49,752 bases of DNA from Zhouia amylolytica (lineage in GTDB: Bacteria; Bacteroidota; Bacteroidia; Flavobacteriales; Flavobacteriaceae), in assembly GCF_900116365.1 (NCBI RefSeq), contig NZ_FPAG01000013.1, positions 1 to 49,752 on the forward strand, written 5' to 3'. Both the position numbers and the translations under genes were made by a program. Below, one piece after another: positions 42,768 through 49,752 of the stretch. Below the pieces are notes generated by a model that did no database searches, was not told the origin of the DNA, and saw only the letters and a list, made by a program, of their open reading frames with translations. How positions within the stretch are numbered: position 1 is the first letter of the stretch; each line of letters starts with the position of its first letter.

Positions 42768-43880
42768 CTAACCCTGTAATTCTAGTTGTTTACGTCTTAA
42801 CCTTTCTGATCTTTTCCTCTTTAGAAAATTACGGACCGGCATGTCGTATAAAATCATGACCAACCACGCAAATACGATCATCAATACAGTTCCTAAACCT
42901 ATAACCCATGGCAATTGTTCTTTCGGGATGGTTTTACTAATAAAATAATTACCAAAAAACCAGATGCCTACATAGTGAGTCATGTAGAGTGGATACGAAA
43001 TATTCCCCATAAAAACACATATTTTTCGAATAGGGTCAGTTAAAACCGATCCCGCTCCAAGGGCTACTAATAAAGGAAAGTAAAACATTACAATTATCAG
43101 CTCAACGATCCAGGGATATGTTAATCCAGAAGACATAAATGCTACAGCCAATAATAAAGACAAAACAACAAACCCCAACTTATTTTTAATAATCCAACCT
43201 GATCTAAACACCAGCAATCCGGCGATAAATGAATAACTCATACGAACACCTCCATCTAAGAAAGTACCACCACTCCAGCCTCCTAAAAGATTCCCGGCAT
43301 TATAGCTCACCCATATTAAGGCAGCGGCTGCTATTACAAGCAACAACCAAAGAGCCTTACGGGAAAGTCGTATTAAAATCAGGGCATAGAGAATGTTTGC
43401 AACATATTCCCAGAATAATGACCATGAAGGAGCGTTTAAACTAAAGAGATTAAAAGCTCTCTCTTCCATAACCGGAAAAGGAATAAGTAATAAAGAACTA
43501 ACTACTATGAGAACTACAGACGAAATTGAATAGTTAACAGCATGGTCTGCAAAGGGATCTGTGAATAGTCCGATTAATCCGAGTACAGTTCCAGCAACTA
43601 CTAATGGATGAAGTCTTATAAGCCGCGAAGTAAAGAATGTCTTCAATCCCATTTTTGGCAACCTGTTATCATAAGCATAAGCGATTACAAATCCGGATAG
43701 GCAAAAGAAAAAATCGACGGCCAAAAAACCATGACCTATGAAGTTTTCAGTAAAATCAGGATAAACCCATTCCATAAAATGAAATATTACAACCGCTATG
43801 GCGGCAACACCTCTTAAACCATCTAACACATAAAAATGTTGTTTGCTTTTTAGCAGGTTTTCATCATTGGTACTATTCAT
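42768..43880 (-). CDS. Acyltransferase family 3 (OafA/YrhL-like) membrane protein
   Basis: This 370-residue protein has about ten hydrophobic helices. The N-terminal block VLDGLRGVAAIAVVIFHFMEW contains the family's conserved Arg and His. LAVDFFFCLSGFVIAYAY and FFTSRLIRLHPLVVAGT follow, both hallmarks of acyltransferase 3 proteins. These enzymes move acyl groups, often acetyl, onto sugars of surface polysaccharides or other envelope molecules. No polysaccharide genes are adjacent, so the target is unknown. The C-terminus is basic (KRKRSERLRRKQ) and cytoplasmic. It is a single-gene unit. Confidence 0.9.
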   Translation of the reverse strand: MNSTNDENLLKSKQHFYVLDGLRGVAAIAVVIFHFMEWVYPDFTENFIGHGFLAVDFFFCLSGFVIAYAYDNRLPKMGLKTFFTSRLIRLHPLVVAGTVLGLIGLFTDPFADHAVNYSISSVVLIVVSSLLLIPFPVMEERAFNLFSLNAPSWSLFWEYVANILYALILIRLSRKALWLLLVIAAAALIWVSYNAGNLLGGWSGGTFLDGGVRMSYSFIAGLLVFRSGWIIKNKLGFVVLSLLLAVAFMSSGLTYPWIVELIIVMFYFPLLVALGAGSVLTDPIRKICVFMGNISYPLYMTHYVGIWFFGNYFISKTIPKEQLPWVIGLGTVLMIVFAWLVMILYDMPVRNFLKRKRSERLRRKQLELQG

Positions 43881-44043
43881 TCTATTATTTTTTGGTGTTG
43901 AGATCGGATTATCTAAAGATTCTCCTTAGGCCAGCGCATTTTTAATTAGCTGACAAGCTGAAAGGGCAGCCTATATCTAAAATGGGTTTCTTTATGGAGA
44001 CGACTCTCATCTTAATTTTGTTTATTTTTACAAAAAAAAAGTA

Positions 44044-44277
44044 ATGGAGCAACATCGTACAGATAAAAAGTTATTTGCCAAGAGTTTTAAGTATTTCGCC
44101 TATACCCTGGCGTTAATGTTTATCGCTCCTATTCTTATTTACCAAGCTTTTAAAAATGAAGGACACCCTTTTTACTGGCCTGTACTAATTACAGGGGTCT
44201 TGAGTGCCTTTGCCGCAATTGCCATGGGATTTTACAGTATTAAGATCATGCTTCAGGCATTTTTCGGAAAGAAATAG
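44044..44277 (+). CDS. Small two-helix membrane protein (DUF6095-like)
   Basis: This 77-residue protein has a charged N-terminus (MEQHRTDKKLFAKSF) and two membrane helices, about residues 16-38 and 44-70. The first carries the LMFIAPILIYQAFKN segment and the second follows HPFYWPVLITG. This pattern resembles DUF6095, a small family I recall from Flavobacteriia; the assignment is tentative and no function is known. It stands alone between the acyltransferase and the DUF1080 operon. The 218 bp after it (to 44495) show no gene. Confidence 0.72.
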   Translation: MEQHRTDKKLFAKSFKYFAYTLALMFIAPILIYQAFKNEGHPFYWPVLITGVLSAFAAIAMGFYSIKIMLQAFFGKK

Positions 44278-44495
44278 AGACATTCTACTGATTACATTAA
44301 GCAACTAACCAAACATAACTTTACTTAATATTCGAAAAACGAATGCTGTAATTTTCAAATGCCCCTACGCTTCAACTAACTAACTTAATCTGTAATTTCT
44401 TTATATACTGTATTGTTCAACTGCATCAACCTAATGGCTTATATGCAATATTCATTTCAATTTTATCCTTGATTTAAAGAATTATTCAAGTTATT

Positions 44496-45089
44496 CTAGA
44501 GACTTCTCACCTTAAGATTTCTCCAAAACACTTTAATTCCTCCTCCGTCGTGGATTTGCAATGCGATTTTACCGTTAGCGTTACCAATTTTTTCGTCAGT
44601 AAAACTCACCATTTCCTCACCGTTTAACCAGGTAGTTACATGGTTACCAACTACTCTAATTTTCATTTTATTCCATTCACCATACTTAAGGTTTTCGTCT
44701 TTTGAAGCTTCTGGCTGAATTAACCATCCTCTACCATAAGATTCATAAATACCTCCGGTATGTTTAGCTGGTGGTGCCACTTCTACCTGCCATCCAGTAA
44801 TTTTAGTTCCTTCAATGCTAGAACGGAAGAATACACCACTATTTCCATCAGCTTCTTGCTTGAACTCTACAGTAAGTTCAAAATCTTTGTAGTGCTCATC
44901 GGTAGCTAAATAACCGTATTTTTTATCCGGGCCGCTTTCTGAAATCAACAAGCCGTCTTCTACATACCATTTTTCGGTTCCGTAGATTTCCCAACCGGTT
45001 AAATCGTTTCCGTTAAACAATGAAGTATAACCAGACTTACATCCTACCAATGTTAAAAGTGTAATAGCTGATAAAACTAATTTTTTCAT
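44496..45089 (-). CDS. DUF1080 (3-keto-disaccharide hydrolase-type) lipoprotein, short paralogue
   Basis: This 197-residue protein has a lipoprotein signal with Cys17 (LVGC). A single DUF1080 domain of concanavalin-like fold follows: YTSLFNGNDLTGWEIYG, YLATDEHYKDFELTVEFK, NSGVFFRS, GRGWLIQPEAS and LQIHDGGGIKVFWRNLKVR. Recently studied members of this domain family cleave 3-keto-glycosides after oxidation of the sugar; activity here is inferred. It overlaps the upstream DUF1080 gene by four bases (ATGA), indicating translational coupling. It is the last gene of a three-gene operon with a Gfo/Idh/MocA oxidoreductase. Confidence 0.87.
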   Translation of the reverse strand: MKKLVLSAITLLTLVGCKSGYTSLFNGNDLTGWEIYGTEKWYVEDGLLISESGPDKKYGYLATDEHYKDFELTVEFKQEADGNSGVFFRSSIEGTKITGWQVEVAPPAKHTGGIYESYGRGWLIQPEASKDENLKYGEWNKMKIRVVGNHVTTWLNGEEMVSFTDEKIGNANGKIALQIHDGGGIKVFWRNLKVRSL

Positions 45090-45841
45090 AATTTTTTAAT
45101 TTTTATGTTTTTATACCAAATGAAACTTCCGTGGTCCTGAAGACCTATTAATCCTGTTTTTGCTTTACCGTAATTCGGGAACTTTTCCCATTTCCCCTTT
45201 TCCTTTCTTATTTTCCAGTCTTCTGACCAAGGTACAAACTCTACAGTTTTTTTACCATTCAGATAATAAGAAACTTTATCATTGGTAAACACTATACGAC
45301 TCGTATTCCATTCACCTGCATTTTTAACAGCTCCTTCAAAGTCCGGATTATACATTCCATAATCCGCTCCTATAGATTGCCATAACTCCAGCTTCTGTGG
45401 AAAACCGATCTGATCGATCACCTGATATTCGGGAGCACTAAAGTAAGGTGCTTTAAACTCTTCACCTTCCAAAACGTGGTAGAAAATTCCACTGTTACCT
45501 CCTTTGGCAATTTTCCACTCGAGGTATAATTCAAATTCCCCGAACTCTTCCTTACCGTATACTATATCACCGCCTATATCTCCTCCTTTTCCGAGTGATT
45601 TTAAACTACCATCTTCGATCACCCAGCCTTCCGGTAGGGTTTCAGCGTTATAGCCTCTCCAGCCATCAGTACTTGTTCCATCAAATAAATACGTCCAATC
45701 GTCTTCTTGCGTTTGGTCTACGATTTTATTTTCCTGCTGCCCGGCTTCAGCCGTTGCGGCATCTTTGCTCTTCTCATCTCCATTACTTTTACATGCCACC
45801 ATAACAGACAGAGCAATGAAGGTATAAACTATTTTTTTCAT
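45086..45841 (-). CDS. DUF1080 (3-keto-disaccharide hydrolase-type) lipoprotein, long paralogue
   Basis: This 251-residue protein has a lipoprotein signal with Cys17 (MVAC), then a charged linker of about 30 residues. The DUF1080 domain follows: WTYLFDGTSTDGWRGYNAE, ELYLEWKIAKGGNSGIFYHV, PEYQVIDQIGFPQ, AGEWNTSRIVF and LIGLQDHGSFIWYKNIKIKKL. It is longer and only distantly similar to the following paralogue, so the pair is unlikely to be a recent duplication and may split the work on different substrates or steps. It lies 19 bp after the oxidoreductase gene and overlaps the next by four bases. Confidence 0.87.
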   Translation of the reverse strand: MKKIVYTFIALSVMVACKSNGDEKSKDAATAEAGQQENKIVDQTQEDDWTYLFDGTSTDGWRGYNAETLPEGWVIEDGSLKSLGKGGDIGGDIVYGKEEFGEFELYLEWKIAKGGNSGIFYHVLEGEEFKAPYFSAPEYQVIDQIGFPQKLELWQSIGADYGMYNPDFEGAVKNAGEWNTSRIVFTNDKVSYYLNGKKTVEFVPWSEDWKIRKEKGKWEKFPNYGKAKTGLIGLQDHGSFIWYKNIKIKKL

Positions 45842-45860
45842 TTATAAATTTTGGTTGTGG

Positions 45861-47207
45861 TTATACTAGTTTCATATTTACAGGATCCCATTCAATGAAC
45901 TTATTCTGACGGTAGCTATCGTTACATAACAATGCCGGCGCTGCAGCTCTAAATCCAAACACTGGGTCTTGTACTACGGTTCCATTATTTCTTATTGCTC
46001 CAAAAAAGTTCGCGAAATGATCGTAATGCGCACCTTTATATCCCTTTTCTGCTTTATATACAGTTTCTAAAGGAGGAACAATACCCTTCCGATCTGCTCT
46101 TTGAGTTTTACCATCTTTTGCTTTTTCCTGAAGGAATGGATCCTCGCTATGACCATTCGCATTAAGCTTAAGCACAACTTCTTCCCACTTCACTTCCATA
46201 GATCCTTTACTACCTACAATCTTAAGGTATGTACTTCCACTGGTACCATCGACAAAATTACAACGTAACGACAAGTTAAATGCCGGGTGTTGATCACTCT
46301 CAGGGTAATCAAACATACCTAACAAAACATCCGGCACTTCTCTACCATCTTTCCAATATCTTAACCCACCGGTAGAAGCAATTTTATTCGGACCGTATGA
46401 ATCTGTAATAAAATGTAAACTCGAAAATAAGTGTACGAATAAATCGCCAGACATTCCAGTTCCATAATCGGTATAATTTCTCCATCTAAAGAATCTGGTT
46501 TCATCGAAAGGTCTTTTCTTGGTATTTGAAATGAAACGCTTCCAATCTACCGTTTTAGTAGAGGCATCATCAGGAATGGCATATTGCCATGCCCCAGCAG
46601 GAGAGTTACGTGCCCAAAATCCTTCGACATAATTAATATCTCCTATAACACCAGCAGCAAGTAATTGTTTGGCTTTTTCATTTCCTAATGAAGACATGCC
46701 CTGACTTCCAACCATAAAAATCTTTCCAGATTTTTTCCATGTATCAATAAGCTCTAAACCTTCATCTACAGAGTGTACCATTGGTTTTTCGCAATACACA
46801 TGCTTACCTGCTTTTAAAGCATCAATACTAATTTGTTTATGCCAGTGATCTGGTGTTCCTATAATAACGGCATCTACGTCACTACGCTTTAATATTTCTT
46901 TATAGTCTTTGGTAGTAAAAATATCACTTCCCCATTTAGATTTTGCAGCATCAAGTCTACCGGTATATAAATCACAAACGGCTACTATTTCTATATTAGG
47001 ATTTAACAATGCTGTTCTTGCATCAGCAACCCCCATTCCGCCTGCACCAATTAGCGCAATTTTGATAGTATTATTAAATGAAAATGTGTTGTTTCTTTTT
47101 AATAACTGAAAAGTCTTTGCTTCATTAGCAAATACCATTGGAGTAACACTTGCAGCAGCTCCCGCAAGCCCTAAGTTCTTTAAAAATGATCTCCTTTTAT
47201 TATTCAT
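45861..47207 (-). CDS. Tat-exported Gfo/Idh/MocA-family oxidoreductase
   Basis: This 448-residue protein starts with a twin-arginine signal (KRRSFLKNLG, hydrophobic AGAAASVTPMVFA), so it folds with its nicotinamide cofactor before export to the periplasm. The Rossmann domain begins IKIALIGAGGMGVADA, and the catalytic Lys lies in HVYCEKPMVHSVDEG. A C-terminal Gfo/Idh/MocA domain follows, with GTGMSGDLFVHLFSSLHF. I infer that it oxidises a sugar at C3 so that the following DUF1080 proteins can cleave the 3-keto product. An exported enzyme of this family must retain or recycle its cofactor. It is the first gene of the operon and follows the LamG-SARP regulator by 99 bp. Confidence 0.9.
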   Translation of the reverse strand: MNNKRRSFLKNLGLAGAAASVTPMVFANEAKTFQLLKRNNTFSFNNTIKIALIGAGGMGVADARTALLNPNIEIVAVCDLYTGRLDAAKSKWGSDIFTTKDYKEILKRSDVDAVIIGTPDHWHKQISIDALKAGKHVYCEKPMVHSVDEGLELIDTWKKSGKIFMVGSQGMSSLGNEKAKQLLAAGVIGDINYVEGFWARNSPAGAWQYAIPDDASTKTVDWKRFISNTKKRPFDETRFFRWRNYTDYGTGMSGDLFVHLFSSLHFITDSYGPNKIASTGGLRYWKDGREVPDVLLGMFDYPESDQHPAFNLSLRCNFVDGTSGSTYLKIVGSKGSMEVKWEEVVLKLNANGHSEDPFLQEKAKDGKTQRADRKGIVPPLETVYKAEKGYKGAHYDHFANFFGAIRNNGTVVQDPVFGFRAAAPALLCNDSYRQNKFIEWDPVNMKLV

Positions 47208-47216
47208 GTGAATTTA

Positions 47217-47245
47217 AAGTTTAGGTTAAATAATTGTCTAAACTT
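47217..47245. promoter_or_regulatory. Inverted repeat AAGTTTAG-N13-CTAAACTT before the oxidoreductase gene
   Basis: Perfect 8-bp arms lie 10-38 bp upstream of the start codon at 47207. It could be an operator or a leader hairpin near the ribosome entry site. I see no clear TAnnTTTG box in this 99-bp gap. Confidence 0.4.
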
Positions 47246-47306
47246 AAGTAGACATGATGTATCAGAAGGGGTAATAAATGGGGTAGTACCTTAAAAAAGT
47301 TGAAAT

Positions 47307-49322
47307 TTAAATAAGATTAGAAGTGTATTCTTCCTTGTAGAAGCTCAAATAGAGGCGCATAAAATTTTCAGCGACTTTTTTGGCAGACATATGCTTACCT
47401 TGTTTAATCAATAACTCTATTTTGGTTTTAACCGCAGATTCATGTAATGGATCAATAACTAAAACAGCATTACAAAGGTCGAATAGTAATTCTTCTGCTA
47501 TACTAGATTTGTATTGATCAAGATAAGGTGTTAAGATTTCCAGGATACTATTATCATATCTCGATTTAAAATCATCTATCCATTCCATTTCTATATTCGG
47601 TAAAAGTGGACCTGAGTCGACAATATTCACCACTGAAACCAAACGATCCAAAGGAAGTTCACTCTTCTTTGTTTTAAATAAAAATGATATGTATTCGTTA
47701 AGGGATTTCACGTCCATATGAATTCCCTCTCCAAGCCTAATCTTCCACTTTTTATCTTCATACACTATAGAAATATCCATAGCATACTCATCAAGTACTT
47801 TTCTAATCTCTTTGATTTGGGTACTTCGATTATTTTTAACACTCGAAGGACTAAATGAGGGCCAGAGCAGTTCGCCCATTTTTTTTGAAGTAATTCCACC
47901 TTCCTTTAAACTAAAGAGAATCAAAAGAAGCAAAAGCTCTTTTCTTTTAGGCGAAAATTTATGGGTAATATCTTCTCTCTCCTTGTTGAAAATCTTAAAA
48001 CCTCCAAGAAGTTGTATATTATAGACAACATCGGTGGTGCCATGGCTGTCTACTTTCGTCTGAATGACAGCAGGAATCCGATCATTCACCACAGGGTTAC
48101 GCCGCCTCAAAAACCATATTAAAGTCAAAACTGCTACCACGATTAAAAGGAACCAAATGAGTTTACTGGAAATGGCGGTATCTTCCTTTAAAACCAGTCC
48201 ATTGGTATACACCTCATTAATTTCATCGTCACTGAGTGCCCTGGTCCATAAAGAGAATTCACTCATTAGTCCCTCAAAATTCTGTCCCCATAAATTACTA
48301 CCAATCAAAATTGAATGGTCGCTATGTTCAATTGTAGAGGCATTCGTTTCATAAACAAGTTCGCCATTTAAATAAAAGTATATTTTACTATTAGGGACAT
48401 ACACAAAGGCAACATGGCTCCATTGATCAGGCTCTACCAGCTTTTTCGAGGTTTGATGATCTTTGATCCCTGGGGTTGTGAACTGCAAACGTCCCTCATA
48501 AATCTTAGCCGAGAACACTTCTCCCTTCCCAATAATACTATGACTATTATTCACATCCGAAGGGTTAATCCATGCGGTAACCGTTATTTCCTTTAAATCC
48601 GCCTCATTATCAGATCGAAAGTCAACATAACTAGTGGTGCCGTTAAAATAAGCCACCTGACCTTTCACATCATCTTTTACAAACTGAATATCTCTATTCG
48701 TAGCCACCTGATCCTGACGAACTTCATTCGCTATATCTTCTTTAAAAGGTAGATAAAAGATTAATTTTTCATCTAAACTATATTTATAGGCATTAAAAAC
48801 TTTGGGCTTCTCACTGTTATAAGCATTAAAGTTAAATATATCGGGTGAAAACCAGAAGCCTCGCTTTTGCGGTGACAAGGTTGTTGAAACTGTAGAAAAA
48901 ACACCGGTAGTAGTAAGCTTCAGCGATTTCCAACTTGTTTTTACCAATGGTTCTCCATTAATACTGACATCTACCTTATGTTGCCGTATGGAGTTAAGAT
49001 GATCTATATAATTATTATAAAAATTATAATCACTTTTAATGAGAGCCCGCGGCAATACGCCTTTTTTAAAAATTAAGGAATCTAACCTATCCAAATTCCA
49101 ATAGGTCGTATCTACGGCTGACAAATCTATGGCATAATCAGGGCTATTATCAACAGCTAAAGGCGAGGCGTCAGTTAATTTAATAACAGAGATATTTGCA
49201 GGTAATGAAGTACTATCCGGTACTATAGAAATATGCAACTCTTTATCCCTCTGAGCGAGACAAACCTGTAAAGAGCATAACATAATCAGAAAACAAAGAT
49301 GCTTTATATTTAAAGATTCCAT
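47307..49322 (-). CDS. Transmembrane one-component regulator: periplasmic LamG domain, one helix, cytoplasmic SARP-like DNA-binding region
   Basis: From the ATG at 49322 the product has 671 residues. A signal peptide ends near residue 24 (CLAQ). A region without recognisable motif (about 25-185) leads to a LamG/concanavalin-like jellyroll (about 185-375: LIFYLPFKEDIANE, VAYFNGTTSYVDF, ITVTAWINPSD, WSHVAFVYVPNSKIYFYLNG, FSLWTRALSDDEINEVY). One membrane helix spans about 387-407. The cytoplasmic part starts with IQLLGGFKIF, and its winged helix reads FSPKRKELLLLLILFSL and ELLWP. An all-helical BTAD-like tail closes the protein. The last two features match SARP/AfsR-type activators. It probably senses a glycan and controls the Gfo/DUF1080 operon that follows. 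The frame opens further, to 49352, but those ten residues precede the signal. Confidence 0.85.
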   Translation of the reverse strand: MESLNIKHLCFLIMLCSLQVCLAQRDKELHISIVPDSTSLPANISVIKLTDASPLAVDNSPDYAIDLSAVDTTYWNLDRLDSLIFKKGVLPRALIKSDYNFYNNYIDHLNSIRQHKVDVSINGEPLVKTSWKSLKLTTTGVFSTVSTTLSPQKRGFWFSPDIFNFNAYNSEKPKVFNAYKYSLDEKLIFYLPFKEDIANEVRQDQVATNRDIQFVKDDVKGQVAYFNGTTSYVDFRSDNEADLKEITVTAWINPSDVNNSHSIIGKGEVFSAKIYEGRLQFTTPGIKDHQTSKKLVEPDQWSHVAFVYVPNSKIYFYLNGELVYETNASTIEHSDHSILIGSNLWGQNFEGLMSEFSLWTRALSDDEINEVYTNGLVLKEDTAISSKLIWFLLIVVAVLTLIWFLRRRNPVVNDRIPAVIQTKVDSHGTTDVVYNIQLLGGFKIFNKEREDITHKFSPKRKELLLLLILFSLKEGGITSKKMGELLWPSFSPSSVKNNRSTQIKEIRKVLDEYAMDISIVYEDKKWKIRLGEGIHMDVKSLNEYISFLFKTKKSELPLDRLVSVVNIVDSGPLLPNIEMEWIDDFKSRYDNSILEILTPYLDQYKSSIAEELLFDLCNAVLVIDPLHESAVKTKIELLIKQGKHMSAKKVAENFMRLYLSFYKEEYTSNLI

Positions 49323-49432
49323 AGTTAAGTTTAGCATTTCCGAAGGTAACAAAAAAGAGTTATTTAGGAAACAAAAACTACGGAATAGGGCATTGGAATA
49401 CTATGCTTAAATCTTTGTTAGATTTCGGGTAT

Positions 49433-49466
49433 AAAAAAACCCTTTATCGTAGTGATAAAGGGTTTT
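49433..49466 (-). terminator. Terminator of the rRNA operon
   Basis: On the minus strand AAAACCCTTTATC pairs with GATAAAGGGTTTT around a 5-base loop and is followed by a T-run. It lies just after the 5S 3' end. Confidence 0.92.
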
Positions 49467-49471
49467 CTAAA

Positions 49472-49579
49472 AGAAGGCGGCGACATACTCTCCCACTTTC
49501 GTAGTACCATCTGCGCTGGTGGGCTTAACTGCTCTGTTCGGAATGGGAAGAGGTGAGCCCCACCGCTGTAACCACCTTA
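49472..49579 (-). rRNA. rrf: 5S ribosomal RNA
   Basis: The minus strand begins AAGGTGGTTACAGCGGTGGG and contains the conserved CCGAACAGAGCAGTTAAGCC region. It ends GAGAGTATGTCGCCGCCTT. Terminal AAGGTGG pairs with CCGCCTT to close helix I. Exact ends are estimated from this pairing, to within a few bases. Confidence 0.95.
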
Positions 49580-49667
49580 AGTCTTTGATTGACTTGTAGC
49601 CAACTCTAATAAGGTAACATATTGAGATAAAAATTATAAGTTTTAGCAACAAAAGAAAAAGAATCAG

Positions 49668-49752
49668 TACATAAGCTTACGGGTAATTAGTACTACTCGG
49701 CTACCTGCATTACTGCACTTGCACCTATAGCCTATCAACGTTGTCATCTCCA
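49668..49752 (-). rRNA. rrl: 23S ribosomal RNA, 3' end (gene continues outside window)
   Basis: The minus strand carries the 23S 3'-terminal region, including GATAGGCTATAGGTGCAAG and GCCGAGTAGTACTAAT, ending near CCCGTAAGCTTA. The spacer to 5S is about 88 bases. The boundary is estimated. Confidence 0.9.

Noticed and set aside
49467-49652. 61-codon minus-strand reading frame
   Set aside because: It lies across the 5S rRNA gene and the spacer to 23S, so it is a chance frame over RNA sequence.

Overview
The window is a low-G+C chromosomal segment from a member of the Bacteroidota, almost certainly the family Flavobacteriaceae. The evidence is the gliding and type IX secretion genes gldJ and porV, a SusC/SusD pair, lipoproteins with Bacteroidota-style lipoboxes, and promoters of the Bacteroidota type (TTTG, about 19 bp, TAnnTTTG). 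A standalone sensor propeller and two membrane-anchored transcription regulators fit the same group. I cannot name the genus from sequence alone. All names are from motif recognition; no database search was possible.

Left part (1-16.6 kb): the right end of an IS3-family element stops 12 bp before the stop codon of a PafA-type alkaline phosphatase gene. Next are mlaE-mlaF (phospholipid transport ABC core), then a tight leftward operon (M28 peptidase, SDR, SprT-like protein, GDP-mannose pyrophosphorylase, DUF389 membrane protein). pdhA-pdhC and porV-cdd follow, also leftward. gldJ is divergent from porV and is followed by murF. The T9SS sortase gene porU, which I expected beside porV, is absent at this junction.

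Middle part (16.6-31 kb): a leftward susC-susD pair with no adjacent glycoside hydrolase sits downstream of a membrane-embedded AraC regulator. A 666-bp regulatory region between them carries repeat motifs. Two identical tandem tRNA-Val genes have a textbook promoter and terminator. A leftward cluster (amino-acid dehydrogenase, nhaD, exbB, exbD, tonB, folC) combines cation antiport, TonB energisation and folate synthesis. A divergent acyl-CoA dehydrogenase gene follows.

Right part (31-49.75 kb): gltB-gltD (glutamate synthase) lies behind a perfect dyad, followed by an ABC-F ATPase, a seven-repeat secreted propeller, a YceI lipoprotein and a lipobox-bearing membrane regulator with a C-terminal winged helix. 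After a GNAT acetyltransferase come a decayed DsbA-like remnant, an acyltransferase and a small membrane protein. The most distinctive module is at 44.5-49.3 kb: a Tat-exported Gfo/Idh/MocA oxidoreductase and two DUF1080 lipoproteins, preceded by a one-component regulator that appears to join a periplasmic LamG domain, one membrane helix and a cytoplasmic SARP-like DNA-binding region. I infer a periplasmic 3-keto-sugar pathway with its own transmembrane sensor-regulator. The window ends in the 5S gene and the 3' end of a 23S gene, both leftward.
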